Shown: positions 13,667-21,117, counted from the first letter of the stretch. The stretch: 24,684 nucleotides of DNA from an uncultured Bacillota bacterium (GCA_946626905.1 CAMOVA010000007.1:1-24684); one strand, 5' to 3'. The notes: generated by a model from the letters alone, not told the origin. Numbers and translations are program-made.

Positions 13667-15495
13667 TGGCAAGTGCAAGTAATTATTCTACATTATATGC
13701 ATCTTATGGAGCATATTATGGATTATCAGTTAGTTTTACTGAAAATTCTACAAGTGTAGCAAACAATACCTCTAATGTTACATTATCGGCATCACTTTCA
13801 TCACAAAATAGATCTAGTTGGAGTTCATCAAGTGCATCAACTTTAACTCTATATTGGCATGATAATAGAGAAAATTATGATAGATATGTATCAAGTATAA
13901 GTTTTGGTGGAGTAGGTTCTGGAGAAACTAAAACAACAAGTGGAACAATAGATGTAACACATAATAGTGATGGTTCATTAAGTGGTTATGCATATGTGTA
14001 TTTTGGAAAAGGTGGAACATCATCATATGCTCCAAGTTCTAGTGGATTACAAACAAATTGGACTGTATTAACAACAATAGCAAGGTATCCAACATTAACA
14101 AGTGGAAGTAATTTTACTGATATACAAAATCCTGTTTATACAATAGCTAATTCTAATACTACATATAATGTAAGAGTAAAAATAGAAGTAGGGACACAAT
14201 ACCAATTAATAACTAGAGATTTAGGTGTTGGATTTAAAGGAACTTATACTTTAGAATTAACTGAATCTGAAAGAAATACATTAAGAGCATTAACTCCTAA
14301 TAGTAAAACATTAGCAGTAAGAGAAACAGTATGTGCAATGAGTGGAAATACTGAAATAAATGTAAGTTATAGAGATTATACAATGACAATAGTAGATGCA
14401 TCTCCTACATTTGATTCTAGTTATTTAGATAGTAATTCAACAACAACTGCAATAACAGGAGATAATCAACAAATAATAAGAAATCAAAGCACATTAGAAA
14501 TAGATGTGTCAAATGCAACTGCATATAAATATGCAACATTGAGTAGTATTAAAGCTACAATAAATGGAACAATATATAATGCAACATTAAGTGGTGGAAA
14601 TGCCACTTTTAATATTGGAACATTAAATGTATCTACAAATATAAATGCAGTATTAACTCTAACTGATTCAAGAGGATTTACTGCTACACAAACATTAGAG
14701 TTAGAAATTCTAAATTGGGAATTACCAACTGCAATTATCAATCTACAAAGAGAAAATAATTATTATTCAAATACAAATATAAATGTAGATGCTAATTATT
14801 CTAGTTTAGATAGTCATAATACAATAACATTAAAAACAAGATATAAGAAAGTAACTGATAGTAGTTATGGTTCATATGTAACATTGCAAGACAATGTAAC
14901 ATCAACATTAAATTTAGATAATAACTATCAATGGGATGTTCAAGTATTAGTTCAAGATTTATTAGGACAAACAACTTACAATTTAACATTAGATAGAGGT
15001 ATTCCAATTATCTTTTTTGATAGATTAAAAAGGTCTATGGGAATAAATTGCTTTCCAGAATATTCTACAAGTCTAGAATTAAATGGAAATCCTGTAGGAG
15101 CATCTAATAATACATATAATGCAAGTGCAACTGACACATATAGTTGTAATTATATAAATAGTTTAAATACTTATAGCACATCTGAACAAAGAATAGGAAC
15201 ATGGATAAACAATAAGCCACTATATAGGAAAGTATTTACATTTACTACACCATCAAATGATGATGATTATATTATTAATACTGGACTTTCTATGGATAAA
15301 ATTATAAAAGTATATGGTGGAATAGCAGGAGCAAGTGGTGGTGTTACTCCAATACCTTATGCAATATGGTTTGGAACTACACCATACTATACAACATTCA
15401 GGGTATCGGCAAATAAAATATATTATAAAGGAAGTTCTGCCTATGGTAATACTTCGGCATATGCAATTATAGAATATACAAAGACAACTGATTAA
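13666..15495 (+). CDS. Tail-tip / receptor-binding protein, DUF859-like
   Basis: A 609-residue protein very rich in Ser, Thr, Asn and Tyr, with no charged helices, consistent with repeated beta-sandwich domains. The segment DVTHNSDGSLSGYAYVYFGK near residues 105-125 is characteristic of DUF859-type minor structural proteins. Immunoglobulin-like stretches follow, then FFDRLKRSMGINCFPEYST near 455, a common junction before a C-terminal host-binding domain. The last ~120 residues (RIGTWINNKPLYRKVFTF and onward) look like the receptor-binding head. Its place after Tal supports host recognition. It is probably the most host-specific gene in the window. Confidence 0.75.
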   Translation: MASASNYSTLYASYGAYYGLSVSFTENSTSVANNTSNVTLSASLSSQNRSSWSSSSASTLTLYWHDNRENYDRYVSSISFGGVGSGETKTTSGTIDVTHNSDGSLSGYAYVYFGKGGTSSYAPSSSGLQTNWTVLTTIARYPTLTSGSNFTDIQNPVYTIANSNTTYNVRVKIEVGTQYQLITRDLGVGFKGTYTLELTESERNTLRALTPNSKTLAVRETVCAMSGNTEINVSYRDYTMTIVDASPTFDSSYLDSNSTTTAITGDNQQIIRNQSTLEIDVSNATAYKYATLSSIKATINGTIYNATLSGGNATFNIGTLNVSTNINAVLTLTDSRGFTATQTLELEILNWELPTAIINLQRENNYYSNTNINVDANYSSLDSHNTITLKTRYKKVTDSSYGSYVTLQDNVTSTLNLDNNYQWDVQVLVQDLLGQTTYNLTLDRGIPIIFFDRLKRSMGINCFPEYSTSLELNGNPVGASNNTYNASATDTYSCNYINSLNTYSTSEQRIGTWINNKPLYRKVFTFTTPSNDDDYIINTGLSMDKIIKVYGGIAGASGGVTPIPYAIWFGTTPYYTTFRVSANKIYYKGSSAYGNTSAYAIIEYTKTTD

Positions 15496-15517
15496 TAAAA
15501 GAAGGAGAAAAAGAGAA

Positions 15518-15793
15518 ATGTTAAAATTCATAGCTACATATTGGGTTCAAATAATGTTTGCATCAGGAGTAATATTAGGACTTCTAAAATTGAGTTTATC
15601 ACTAATTGAAGGTGTTAAATGTTCATTAAGAAATGACATATTACAAATCTATGATAATTGCAAAGAGAAAAAAGAAATCCACAAATATGATTTAGAAGCA
15701 ATAGAATTGTCTAGTCAACTTTATTTCAAGTTAAAAGGCAATTCTTTTGTTAAAGACATAGTTAAAGAAGTTCAAACATATAAGATAGTATAG
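15518..15793 (+). CDS. Small membrane protein of the lysis module
   Basis: A 91-residue protein with one N-terminal transmembrane segment (about residues 5-28, including YWVQIMFASGVILGLLKLSL) and a charged helical cytoplasmic part. Such proteins commonly precede the holin in Firmicutes phages and may be an accessory holin or regulator. No function is proven. AAGGAG lies about ten bases upstream; the gene is ten bases before the holin gene. Confidence 0.7.
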   Translation: MLKFIATYWVQIMFASGVILGLLKLSLSLIEGVKCSLRNDILQIYDNCKEKKEIHKYDLEAIELSSQLYFKLKGNSFVKDIVKEVQTYKIV

Positions 15794-15802
15794 GAGGTTA
15801 AT

Positions 15803-15985
15803 ATGAAAGATAAATTTGCTAAATTAATCGACTTGAAATCAATTGTAACTTTATGTTTAACAGGATTATTAATATATGGAGCAATAACAAATAAATTTGA
15901 TGCTAATGATGTGATGACTATTATAGTAATGGTTTTCACATTTTATTTTGCTAAAAAAGATAAAGGAGATGATAACAATGGATAA
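15803..15985 (+). CDS. Holin
   Basis: A 60-residue protein with two membrane helices, about residues 12-28 (SIVTLCLTGLLIYGAI) and 34-51 (ANDVMTIIVMVFTFYFA), an N-terminal charged stretch and a short charged C-terminus (KKDKGDDNNG). Size, topology and position before the endolysin fit small class II-like phage holins that open the membrane for lysis. A good TAGGAGG site is present. Its end overlaps the next small gene by eight bases. Confidence 0.8.
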   Translation: MKDKFAKLIDLKSIVTLCLTGLLIYGAITNKFDANDVMTIIVMVFTFYFAKKDKGDDNNG

Positions 15986-16088
15986 AGAATTACTTGAAGA
16001 AATCATTGAAGATTTAGTGATTGATGAAAACAATCCAATGCAACAAGAAGAAGGACAACAAGAAGAAGTAAGGGAGGATGATGAATAA
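15978..16088 (+). CDS. 36-residue acidic peptide between holin and endolysin
   Basis: A short gene starting at ATG 15978 with AAAGGAG upstream (15962-15968), overlapping the holin by eight bases; its TAA overlaps the endolysin ATG. The peptide opens MDKELLEEIIEDLVIDENN and ends in a Q/E/D-rich tail, with only two positively charged residues. The AGGGAGG inside its last codons is the ribosome site of the endolysin, so its translation probably couples endolysin synthesis to the holin. Any function of the peptide itself, for instance binding the basic endolysin, is speculation. Confidence 0.6.
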   Translation: MDKELLEEIIEDLVIDENNPMQQEEGQQEEVREDDE

Positions 16089-16795
16089 TGCCTACACCAC
16101 ATGAATTTTATTTGCAAGTTATAGGGAAAGCATTTGATGAAGATGGTGTTTATGGAGTTCAATGTGTAGATGGATTCAAAGCATTTTGCAGATTAGTTCT
16201 AGGATGGAACATAGGAAATAAATCTATATGTAGTCCAACAGGTTATGCTACTTCTATTTGGGATAACTTTGAAAGATTAGGATTCAATAAATACTTTGAT
16301 AAAGTAGCTCCAAATCAAATGGTTGATGGAGATTGGGCAATATGGCAAAAAGGTTCAAGACCATGTCCTTATAGTCATGTAGCAATGTTTAGGAGAGATA
16401 ATGGAAATGGAACAGGAGTATTCCTAGGACAAAATCAAAATGGATCAAGAGCATTTAATCAAGTAAATATTTCTTATTCAGGATTAAGAGGAGCATTTAG
16501 ACCAAAGATTTATCATCAAGCACCTGCAACAAATAAGAACTATGTTAATTTACCTCCACAATATGACAAATGGGCATTCTATAGATTAGATTCAGCACCT
16601 GTTAAGAAGAATGCTATAGGTAATCTAAATCCAAAGAAATTTGGTGGATTATCATATTATATTTATGCATATAGAGATAATAGAACAACTGCTGAAATTC
16701 AGACTGTCCAATTTGGTAGAGTAAAAATATACATTCATAATACACCTGCAGTTATCACATATGATAGATACCTTTATAAAAATGGAAATCATTAA
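16088..16795 (+). CDS. CHAP-domain endolysin with C-terminal SH3-like cell-wall-binding domain
   Basis: A 235-residue peptidoglycan hydrolase. The CHAP domain (about 1-140) has the catalytic Cys26 in YGVQCVDGFK, the catalytic His97 in PYSHVAMF, and a polar residue in FLGQNQNG near 113-119. CHAP enzymes are amidases or endopeptidases acting on the peptide part of peptidoglycan. After a linker (APATNKNYVN) comes a domain with NLPPQYDKWAFYRLDSAPVK and LNPKKFGGLSYYIYAY, a bacterial SH3-like module seen in many gut Firmicutes phage lysins. No signal peptide is visible, so export depends on the holin. Last gene of the late operon. Confidence 0.9.
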   Translation: MPTPHEFYLQVIGKAFDEDGVYGVQCVDGFKAFCRLVLGWNIGNKSICSPTGYATSIWDNFERLGFNKYFDKVAPNQMVDGDWAIWQKGSRPCPYSHVAMFRRDNGNGTGVFLGQNQNGSRAFNQVNISYSGLRGAFRPKIYHQAPATNKNYVNLPPQYDKWAFYRLDSAPVKKNAIGNLNPKKFGGLSYYIYAYRDNRTTAEIQTVQFGRVKIYIHNTPAVITYDRYLYKNGNH

Positions 16796-16891
16796 GAAAT
16801 TGATAGCAAAAGTATAGCAAATTCTAATAAAAATATAAAAAAGGTATAATGTATCATTAAAACTTAAAAATCAAAATAAAGTGCAAAAAAG

Positions 16892-16921
16892 GACTAGATT
16901 AATTTCTAGTCTATTTTTTTA
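16892..16921 (+). terminator. Terminator of the late operon
   Basis: GACTAGA (16892-16898) pairs perfectly with TCTAGTC (16905-16911), loop TTAATT, followed by TA and a run of seven T or more. It lies about 100 bases past the endolysin stop and just before a new promoter, so it marks the end of the late transcript. A TATAAT at 16845-16850 between the endolysin and this hairpin lacks a good -35 box. Confidence 0.85.
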
Positions 16922-16922
16922 T

Positions 16923-16951
16923 TTGAATAAAATTAAAAATTATGTTAAAAT
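16923..16951 (+). promoter_or_regulatory. Sigma-A-type promoter before the 16989 gene
   Basis: TTGAAT (16923-16928), a 17-base spacer and TAAAAT (16946-16951) make a good vegetative promoter, directly after the late terminator. An inverted repeat CCACCCC / GG-A-GGTGG (16955-16975) starts just behind the -10 box and covers the first AAGGAGG; it may be an operator or a translation-blocking hairpin. Confidence 0.65.
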
Positions 16952-16988
16952 ATACCACCCCTAAAAAGGAGGTGGAGTAGGGGAAGTG

Positions 16989-17276
16989 ATGAAGGTAACT
17001 TATCAAAAAAGAGATGGCAGTATTTTAGAAAGATATAGAAATACTACACCACCCTATAGAATTGGAGATTATACATCTATGGGATGGAAATTACTTAACA
17101 TTGAATATTGCTACAAAGACAAATTATATACTGAAATAGACTACTACAAGATGATAGAAAAAAGAAAACAAAATTATTTAAAAAAGAAGCAGATCAAAGA
17201 AATAATTGTAAAGCATATTATATCTTTATTATATTATATAATAGGATTATTAATTATAAACCTTATTATATATTAA
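16989..17276 (+). CDS. Small protein with C-terminal membrane anchor, unknown function
   Basis: A 95-residue protein. An ATG at 16989 is preferred to the GTG one codon earlier; AGGGGAA lies just upstream. The first 50 residues form a conserved-looking domain (MKVTYQKRDGSILERYRNTT, then GDYTSMGWKLLNIEY) that I remember from small proteins of Firmicutes phages and plasmids without a known function. A basic stretch KRKQNYLKKKQIKE precedes one hydrophobic helix at about 76-95 at the very C-terminus, a tail-anchored topology. It has its own promoter and stands between the late and early operons, so it may be made at a different time from both. A host-takeover or superinfection role is only a guess. 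Confidence 0.65.
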   Translation: MKVTYQKRDGSILERYRNTTPPYRIGDYTSMGWKLLNIEYCYKDKLYTEIDYYKMIEKRKQNYLKKKQIKEIIVKHIISLLYYIIGLLIINLIIY

Positions 17277-17380
17277 TAAGGATATAAGGGTTCATTGTTA
17301 AGATTAACTGATTAAATTGATAAAAAATCATCATTGTAAAATATTAATGTGTAAACTAAAAAAATTAATTGCAAAAAATG

Positions 17381-17409
17381 TTGACTATAAAAAATGGGTA
17401 TTGTATGAT
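17381..17409 (+). promoter_or_regulatory. Strong sigma-A promoter of the early operon
   Basis: TTGACT (17381-17386), a 17-base spacer and TATGAT (17404-17409) are close to the vegetative consensus. Transcription would start near 17416 and give a leader of about 130 bases before the Cro-like gene. The palindrome about 70 bases upstream could be a regulator site. Confidence 0.82.
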
Positions 17410-17443
17410 GTAAGTGTAAGGGGAACATAAACAACTTATAATT

Positions 17444-17522
17444 GTATCTTAAGTAGTTAACATAATATCAATTGAAAGTAGTTAGACACCACTTAAGATA
17501 CTAAATCTTAGGTGGTGTTTTT
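17444..17522 (+). promoter_or_regulatory. Leader attenuator with mutually exclusive hairpins
   Basis: A terminator forms from 17486-17499 and 17505-17518: fourteen pairs with one G-T, loop ACTAA, then five T. Its left arm contains ACTTAAGATAC (17491-17501), which is also the exact reverse complement of GTATCTTAAGT at 17444-17454. The two structures cannot coexist, so the second is an antiterminator by geometry. This is the architecture of riboswitch, protein-controlled or translation-coupled attenuators. No T-box, known riboswitch aptamer or clear leader peptide was recognised. Confidence 0.7.
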
Positions 17523-17544
17523 GTTTGTCTAGAAAGGAGCAGTA

Positions 17545-17754
17545 ATGAAGAAAGTTTATTATCCAGAACTTGTTGGAGAGATGGCAAAAAAAGGAGAATC
17601 ACAAACTTCACTTGCTAAATTACTGGAAATGAGTAGACCTGCAATAAGCAATAGATTAGCAGGAAAAACTGAATGGACAATAAGTGAGATTGATAAGTTA
17701 TGTGAATACTTCGACAAAGACTATTACACATTATTTAAAAAAGAAAGTAAATAA
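17545..17754 (+). CDS. Cro/CI-type helix-turn-helix regulator
   Basis: A 69-residue single-domain DNA-binding protein. The HTH runs at about 17-38: GESQTSLAKLLEMSRPAISN, with the Gln, Ala and hydrophobic spacing of the XRE/Cro family, then EWTISEIDKLCEYFDKDYYT, the usual closing helices of small phage regulators. It lacks the C-terminal dimerisation or cleavage domain of a CI repressor, so it is closer to Cro. First gene behind the attenuator; it may autoregulate its promoter. A good AAAGGAGC site is present. Confidence 0.85.
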   Translation: MKKVYYPELVGEMAKKGESQTSLAKLLEMSRPAISNRLAGKTEWTISEIDKLCEYFDKDYYTLFKKESK

Positions 17755-17778
17755 AAAAAGAAAAGGAGAAAAAGGGAA

Positions 17779-18051
17779 ATGGAAGATAAAAAAATGATGG
17801 AAATTATAAATAATAATTATAAGAAAGCAAGAATGGAAAATATTAAGAAAGCTAAAAAACAAGAAAAGAGAAGAAATGCAAAAGAAAGTGTATTTTTTAT
17901 AACATTATTCTTTTACAGCATTGTAGTTGGAATATTAGCATTATTAGGATCACAAACAACTACATTAACAGGGGTATTAACTTATTTAGTAACATTTGCA
18001 GTTACAACAATTCTTATGAGTCTTTCAACTTATAAATTATTTAGATATTAG
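17779..18051 (+). CDS. Small two-helix membrane protein, unknown
   Basis: A 90-residue protein. Residues 1-36 are strongly basic and helical (KKARMENIKKAKKQEKRRNA), followed by two predicted membrane helices at about 38-57 and 65-86, and a short C-terminus. AAGGAG precedes the start by about ten bases. It lies between the regulator and the replication initiator in the same operon. Nothing identifies its role; membrane anchoring of early proteins or superinfection exclusion are possible. Confidence 0.65.
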   Translation: MEDKKMMEIINNNYKKARMENIKKAKKQEKRRNAKESVFFITLFFYSIVVGILALLGSQTTTLTGVLTYLVTFAVTTILMSLSTYKLFRY

Positions 18052-18061
18052 GGGGAAAGAT

Positions 18062-18706
18062 ATGGAAAAAAAACCAAATTACTATGCTGTTATTCCAGCA
18101 GATGTAAGATATGATACAGAACTAAAAGCAAATGAAAAAATATTATATGGAGAAATAACAGCTTTATTAGATAAATCTGGAGAATGTTATGCCAGTAATA
18201 CTTACTTTGCTAATTTATATAAAGTTGATCCTAGCACAATAAGTAAATGGATTAATAGCTTAAAAGATAAAAACTATTTAGAAGTTGAATACATAAGGCA
18301 AGGAAATGAGATAAAACAAAGAAAAATTAAGATTAGGGGTATTGCCAAATGGCAACAGGGGTATTGCCAAAACGCCAAAGAGACTAAAGAAGAAGAAGAT
18401 AAAGAAATATATAAAGAAAGTATTTTTGATGTAGTAGAAAAAAATTTAGGTAGAGTTTTATCTCCTATAGAAATAGAAGTTATTAAGAATTGGGATTATG
18501 ATGAAGAAATTATAGTATTAGCTATAAAAGAAGCAATGTTACATAATGCTAAAACAATAAAGTATATAGATAGAGTTTTATTTAATTGGAAACAAAATAA
18601 ATTAGAAACAATAACAGATGTTAAAAATTACATAGATGAATTTAGTAATAAAAAACCTAAACAAAAAGAAAAAGAAAATAATATTAGTTACTATAAAGAA
18701 CTTTAA
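18062..18706 (+). CDS. Replication initiator with winged helix and DnaD-like domain
   Basis: A 214-residue protein. Residues about 5-85 form a winged-helix domain (YYAVIPADVRYDTELKANEK, SNTYFANLYKVDPSTISKWI), as in many phage and plasmid initiators. A short variable linker (92-118) is encoded by iteron-like DNA. Residues about 120-185 are a DnaD-type domain (FDVVEKNLGRVLSPIEIEVI, AIKEAMLHNAKTIKYIDRVL), which binds DNA and helps load the replicative helicase. The last 30 residues are Lys-rich. The helicase gene follows with a TAATG overlap, so the pair works together. Confidence 0.88.
   Translation: MEKKPNYYAVIPADVRYDTELKANEKILYGEITALLDKSGECYASNTYFANLYKVDPSTISKWINSLKDKNYLEVEYIRQGNEIKQRKIKIRGIAKWQQGYCQNAKETKEEEDKEIYKESIFDVVEKNLGRVLSPIEIEVIKNWDYDEEIIVLAIKEAMLHNAKTIKYIDRVLFNWKQNKLETITDVKNYIDEFSNKKPKQKEKENNISYYKEL
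18335..18371. repeat. Iteron-like direct repeats, candidate replication origin
   Basis: AGGGGTATTGCCAAA occurs exactly at 18335-18349 and 18357-18371, a 22-bp period, about two helical turns. Between them is the palindrome TTGCCAAATGGCAA (18342-18355). They encode the linker of the initiator, are richer in G+C than the surroundings and are followed by A-rich DNA. Origins inside initiator genes at such linker repeats are known from lambda O and lactococcal and other phages. Confidence 0.6.
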
Positions 18707-19917
18707 TGAATAATGACATAGAAGAAATTGTATTAGGACATTTATTACTAAAACCAGAATTATTTAAAAGAACAGTAATAACAGAACAACATTTCCTATT
18801 AGATGAAAACAAATTTATTTTTAAGCTATTAAAAAAGCAATATGAAGATATTCAATCTATAAACATTATTGGATTAGTAGAATCATATAAATCTTCATTC
18901 ACTACTAAATATCCTGCTACTAAAATTGTTCAAAGATTAACTGAACTACTATCAGATACATTATTGCAAGTTAATGATTATGATTACTTTCAAGATTTAT
19001 TATTTCAAAAGTATATAGACAATGAAATGATGAAAGTTATTAATCAATTCAAAAATAAACAAATATCAAAAGAAGAAATGCTAGAAGTTATACATAAACT
19101 AGAAAGCATGAATATTAAATTGGATGACAATAAACTAAATGGAAAAGAAATATTTCAATTAATAAATGCTAAAAACAAAAATATAAGTTTTAGATTTAAA
19201 AAATTATCTGATACTGCTAATATCCAAGAACATGACTTAGTAATAATAGCTGCAAGAACAGGATTAGGTAAAAGTGGTTTTTGTCTAAACTTATTAGAAG
19301 ATTTATCAGATCAATATAACTGCTTATATTTCAATATGGAAATATCTGAAAAACAATTATATCAAAGATTAGTTTCTATCAATTCTAAGATAGACATGAA
19401 TTATTTAGATAATCCAGAAACTGAATATCAACAAGAAATAATAAAAAATGCTTGTGAAAATATTTCAAGAAAGAAAATAAAAATATATTCACAAGGACAG
19501 ACAGTAGCAAGTATTAGAAGAAAGATTATGAATGAATGCAAGAATGGACATACTATAGCATTTATAGACCATGTAGGATTAATTAAATCAAAAAAGGAAT
19601 CTACTTTATATGAGAATTTAACTGAAATAGTAAAAGAACTTAGACAAATAAGTTTAGACTATGACTGCACAATATTTTTAGTTAGTCAATTAAATAGAAG
19701 TGCAGATAATAAACAATTACCAAAAATATCAGAACTTAAAGATTCAGGGGAATTAGAACAATCAGCAACAACAGTAATATTAATGCATGATGAATTACAA
19801 GATAAGAATATTAGTAAGGATCAAGTAGATATTAGTTTCTTAATTGGGAAAAATAGAAATGGTTCTTTAGGAATGACTAAATATTCTTACAATAAATTAA
19901 CTCAAAGATTTGATTAG
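18706..19917 (+). CDS. Replicative DNA helicase, DnaB-like
   Basis: A 403-residue hexameric helicase of RecA/DnaB type. The N-terminal domain (about 1-110) has the DnaB collar start (EEIVLGHLLLKPELFK). The motor domain shows Walker A ARTGLGKS at 183-190, the NMEIS segment near 210-214 typical of DnaB, Walker B IAFIDHV at 284-290, and FLVSQLNR near 324-331, followed by the ELKDSGELEQSATTVILMHD block characteristic of DnaB. It is slightly shorter than bacterial DnaB (about 450). A loader protein of DnaC type is not evident; the DnaD-like protein may do this. Confidence 0.92.
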   Translation: MNNDIEEIVLGHLLLKPELFKRTVITEQHFLLDENKFIFKLLKKQYEDIQSINIIGLVESYKSSFTTKYPATKIVQRLTELLSDTLLQVNDYDYFQDLLFQKYIDNEMMKVINQFKNKQISKEEMLEVIHKLESMNIKLDDNKLNGKEIFQLINAKNKNISFRFKKLSDTANIQEHDLVIIAARTGLGKSGFCLNLLEDLSDQYNCLYFNMEISEKQLYQRLVSINSKIDMNYLDNPETEYQQEIIKNACENISRKKIKIYSQGQTVASIRRKIMNECKNGHTIAFIDHVGLIKSKKESTLYENLTEIVKELRQISLDYDCTIFLVSQLNRSADNKQLPKISELKDSGELEQSATTVILMHDELQDKNISKDQVDISFLIGKNRNGSLGMTKYSYNKLTQRFD

Positions 19918-19925
19918 GAGGAATT

Positions 19926-20102
19926 ATGGAAAAAATAAATGAAGATCAAATAGAAAGATTATATGAAATTTTAAATAAATATTATATTCAATTAGATTGG
20001 ATAAAAAAAGTATGCAATATCACTAATATTAGAGATATGTCAGTTTGGCAATATAATTACTTACTAATGATTATAAAACAGGTTAAAGAGATAAATGGTT
20101 AA
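19926..20102 (+). CDS. 58-residue protein, unknown
   Basis: A short gene starting at ATG 19926 with TAGGAGGA immediately upstream, overlapping the helicase stop region. The product is mixed-charge helical (MEKINEDQIERLYEILNKYY and on) with a hydrophobic stretch WQYNYLLMII near its end. It overlaps the next gene by eight bases. The strong ribosome site and exact packing make it a likely real gene. No family was recognised. Confidence 0.7.
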   Translation: MEKINEDQIERLYEILNKYYIQLDWIKKVCNITNIRDMSVWQYNYLLMIIKQVKEING

Positions 20103-20487
20103 TACATATTTATTGAAGAAAAATATAGTGATATTGGATGAAAATGATTATAGAAAAAAAGTAAAAGGATTAAAAATGTATTTTAAAAAATCATATAAAC
20201 ATTTAACTTTTGAAATAATGCCTAGTTTAACTGAATATGGAAAAAAAGATGGAATCTATTCAATAGATATTCCTATAGATGAATTGTTCATAAAGTGCTA
20301 TGGAAAGCTCCAATTATATTTTTCAGTAAAGAATGACTTAGTAATAATTGAAGATATTACTCCATGTGATATTTTACTTCAATGTCATAAAGGAATATTA
20401 CCTATATATCATGGAATCCCATACTATCAAGAAAGAGATTTATTTAAACTAAAACTATTGGAGAAGAATAATGAAGGAAAAATTTAA
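20095..20487 (+). CDS. 130-residue phage protein, unknown
   Basis: A mixed alpha/beta protein with alternating hydrophobic strands (HLTFEIMPSL, YSIDIPIDELFIKCYGKLQL) and two cysteines in DITPCDILLQCHKG. No motif identifies a function. The ribosome site is weak (AAAGAG), and the start is inside the preceding gene, suggesting coupled translation. It overlaps the following gene by 17 bases. Compact, with no low-complexity sequence, so probably an enzyme-like or folded accessory protein of the early operon. Confidence 0.65.
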   Translation: MVNTYLLKKNIVILDENDYRKKVKGLKMYFKKSYKHLTFEIMPSLTEYGKKDGIYSIDIPIDELFIKCYGKLQLYFSVKNDLVIIEDITPCDILLQCHKGILPIYHGIPYYQERDLFKLKLLEKNNEGKI

Positions 20488-20728
20488 AGAAATTAAAAGA
20501 AAAATAAAAAAGGCATATAGAGAACTAACAATTGATAAAAACAGATATTATTGGAAAAGAAAATATTATAAGACTTTAAAAGAATTGAAAGATGCTAATG
20601 AAAGAAATGAAACATTGTCAGATGATCTAAGAAGAATGTATTGCCAAAAGAATAATGCTAAACATTATTGGTATAGATTTTGTATATTGCTAAATATGAT
20701 TGAGAAGGAAGAAAACAAAAGAGTGTAA
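20471..20728 (+). CDS. 85-residue basic helical protein, unknown
   Basis: A Lys/Arg/Tyr-rich protein (KEIKRKIKKAYRELTIDKNR, then YYWKRKYYKTLKELKDANER) predicted to be almost wholly helical, possibly a short coiled coil. The high positive charge would suit nucleic acid binding, but no domain is recognised. GGAGAAG precedes the ATG, within the upstream gene. Its TAA directly abuts the next ATG. Confidence 0.6.
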   Translation: MKEKFKEIKRKIKKAYRELTIDKNRYYWKRKYYKTLKELKDANERNETLSDDLRRMYCQKNNAKHYWYRFCILLNMIEKEENKRV

Positions 20729-20911
20729 ATGAAAGAAATAAAAGAGTATGCATTGTATAAGGGAGAAAAATGTCTAGGTGTTGGTTCAATTAAAGAATTA
20801 GCAGAACAATTCAATGTGCAAGAAAAAACAATAAAATTCTATTTAACTCCTACTTATAAAAAAAGAGTTAAAAAAGGTAAAAATAGAAAAGAGTTGATAT
20901 TAATTGAGTGA
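20729..20911 (+). CDS. Small HTH-like phage protein
   Basis: A 60-residue protein with an N-terminal strand pair (EYALYKGEKCLGVGSI) and a helix-turn-helix-like part (KELAEQFNVQEKTIKFYLTP), ending in a basic tail. This YALYKGE...GTI.E.A..... plan is common in small proteins of Firmicutes phage early operons, and is thought to bind DNA, though no function is known. It starts one base after the previous stop and overlaps the next gene by eight bases. Confidence 0.65.
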   Translation: MKEIKEYALYKGEKCLGVGSIKELAEQFNVQEKTIKFYLTPTYKKRVKKGKNRKELILIE

Positions 20912-21116
20912 AAATAATACAATAATCCATTTTGAAGGATTAAAGCAAGTTACTAAAAGTTATATTCAATTCCAAGAATATGGATTCAAATATTATATTT
21001 ATAATCCATTAACAGATGAACTAAAAGAAGAAATATTAAATAAAAACAGCATAGTATTTAATAAGCATTGTTATGAAGGATTAAGATTTTATATTGATAG
21101 GATAGGAGGAAATTAG
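20904..21116 (+). CDS. 70-residue protein, unknown
   Basis: The frame starts with TTG at 20904, inside the previous gene; no in-frame ATG is available, and GAGTTG upstream is a weak ribosome site. The product has aromatic-rich strands (SYIQFQEYGFKYYIYNP) and an acidic middle helix. Its 3' end contains TAGGAGGA, which serves the following gene. No family recognised. Real status is supported by exact packing between neighbours. Confidence 0.55.
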   Translation: MSENNTIIHFEGLKQVTKSYIQFQEYGFKYYIYNPLTDELKEEILNKNSIVFNKHCYEGLRFYIDRIGGN

Positions 21117-21117
21117 T

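Larger units (their letters stand above)
17277..17544. other. Control region: operator-like palindrome, promoter, attenuator
   Basis: No gene was found in these 268 bases. From left to right they hold a palindrome GTTAAGATTAAC (17297-17308), a second weak dyad TGATT...AATCA just after it, a strong promoter (17381-17409), a leader with two alternative hairpins (17444-17522), and the ribosome site AAAGGAGC of the regulator gene. There is no divergent gene, unlike the usual lysis-lysogeny switch of temperate phages. Confidence 0.6.

Noticed and set aside
16845..16850. TATAAT as a promoter after the endolysin
   Set aside because: No acceptable -35 box at 16-18 bases and it would read straight into the terminator at 16892-16921.
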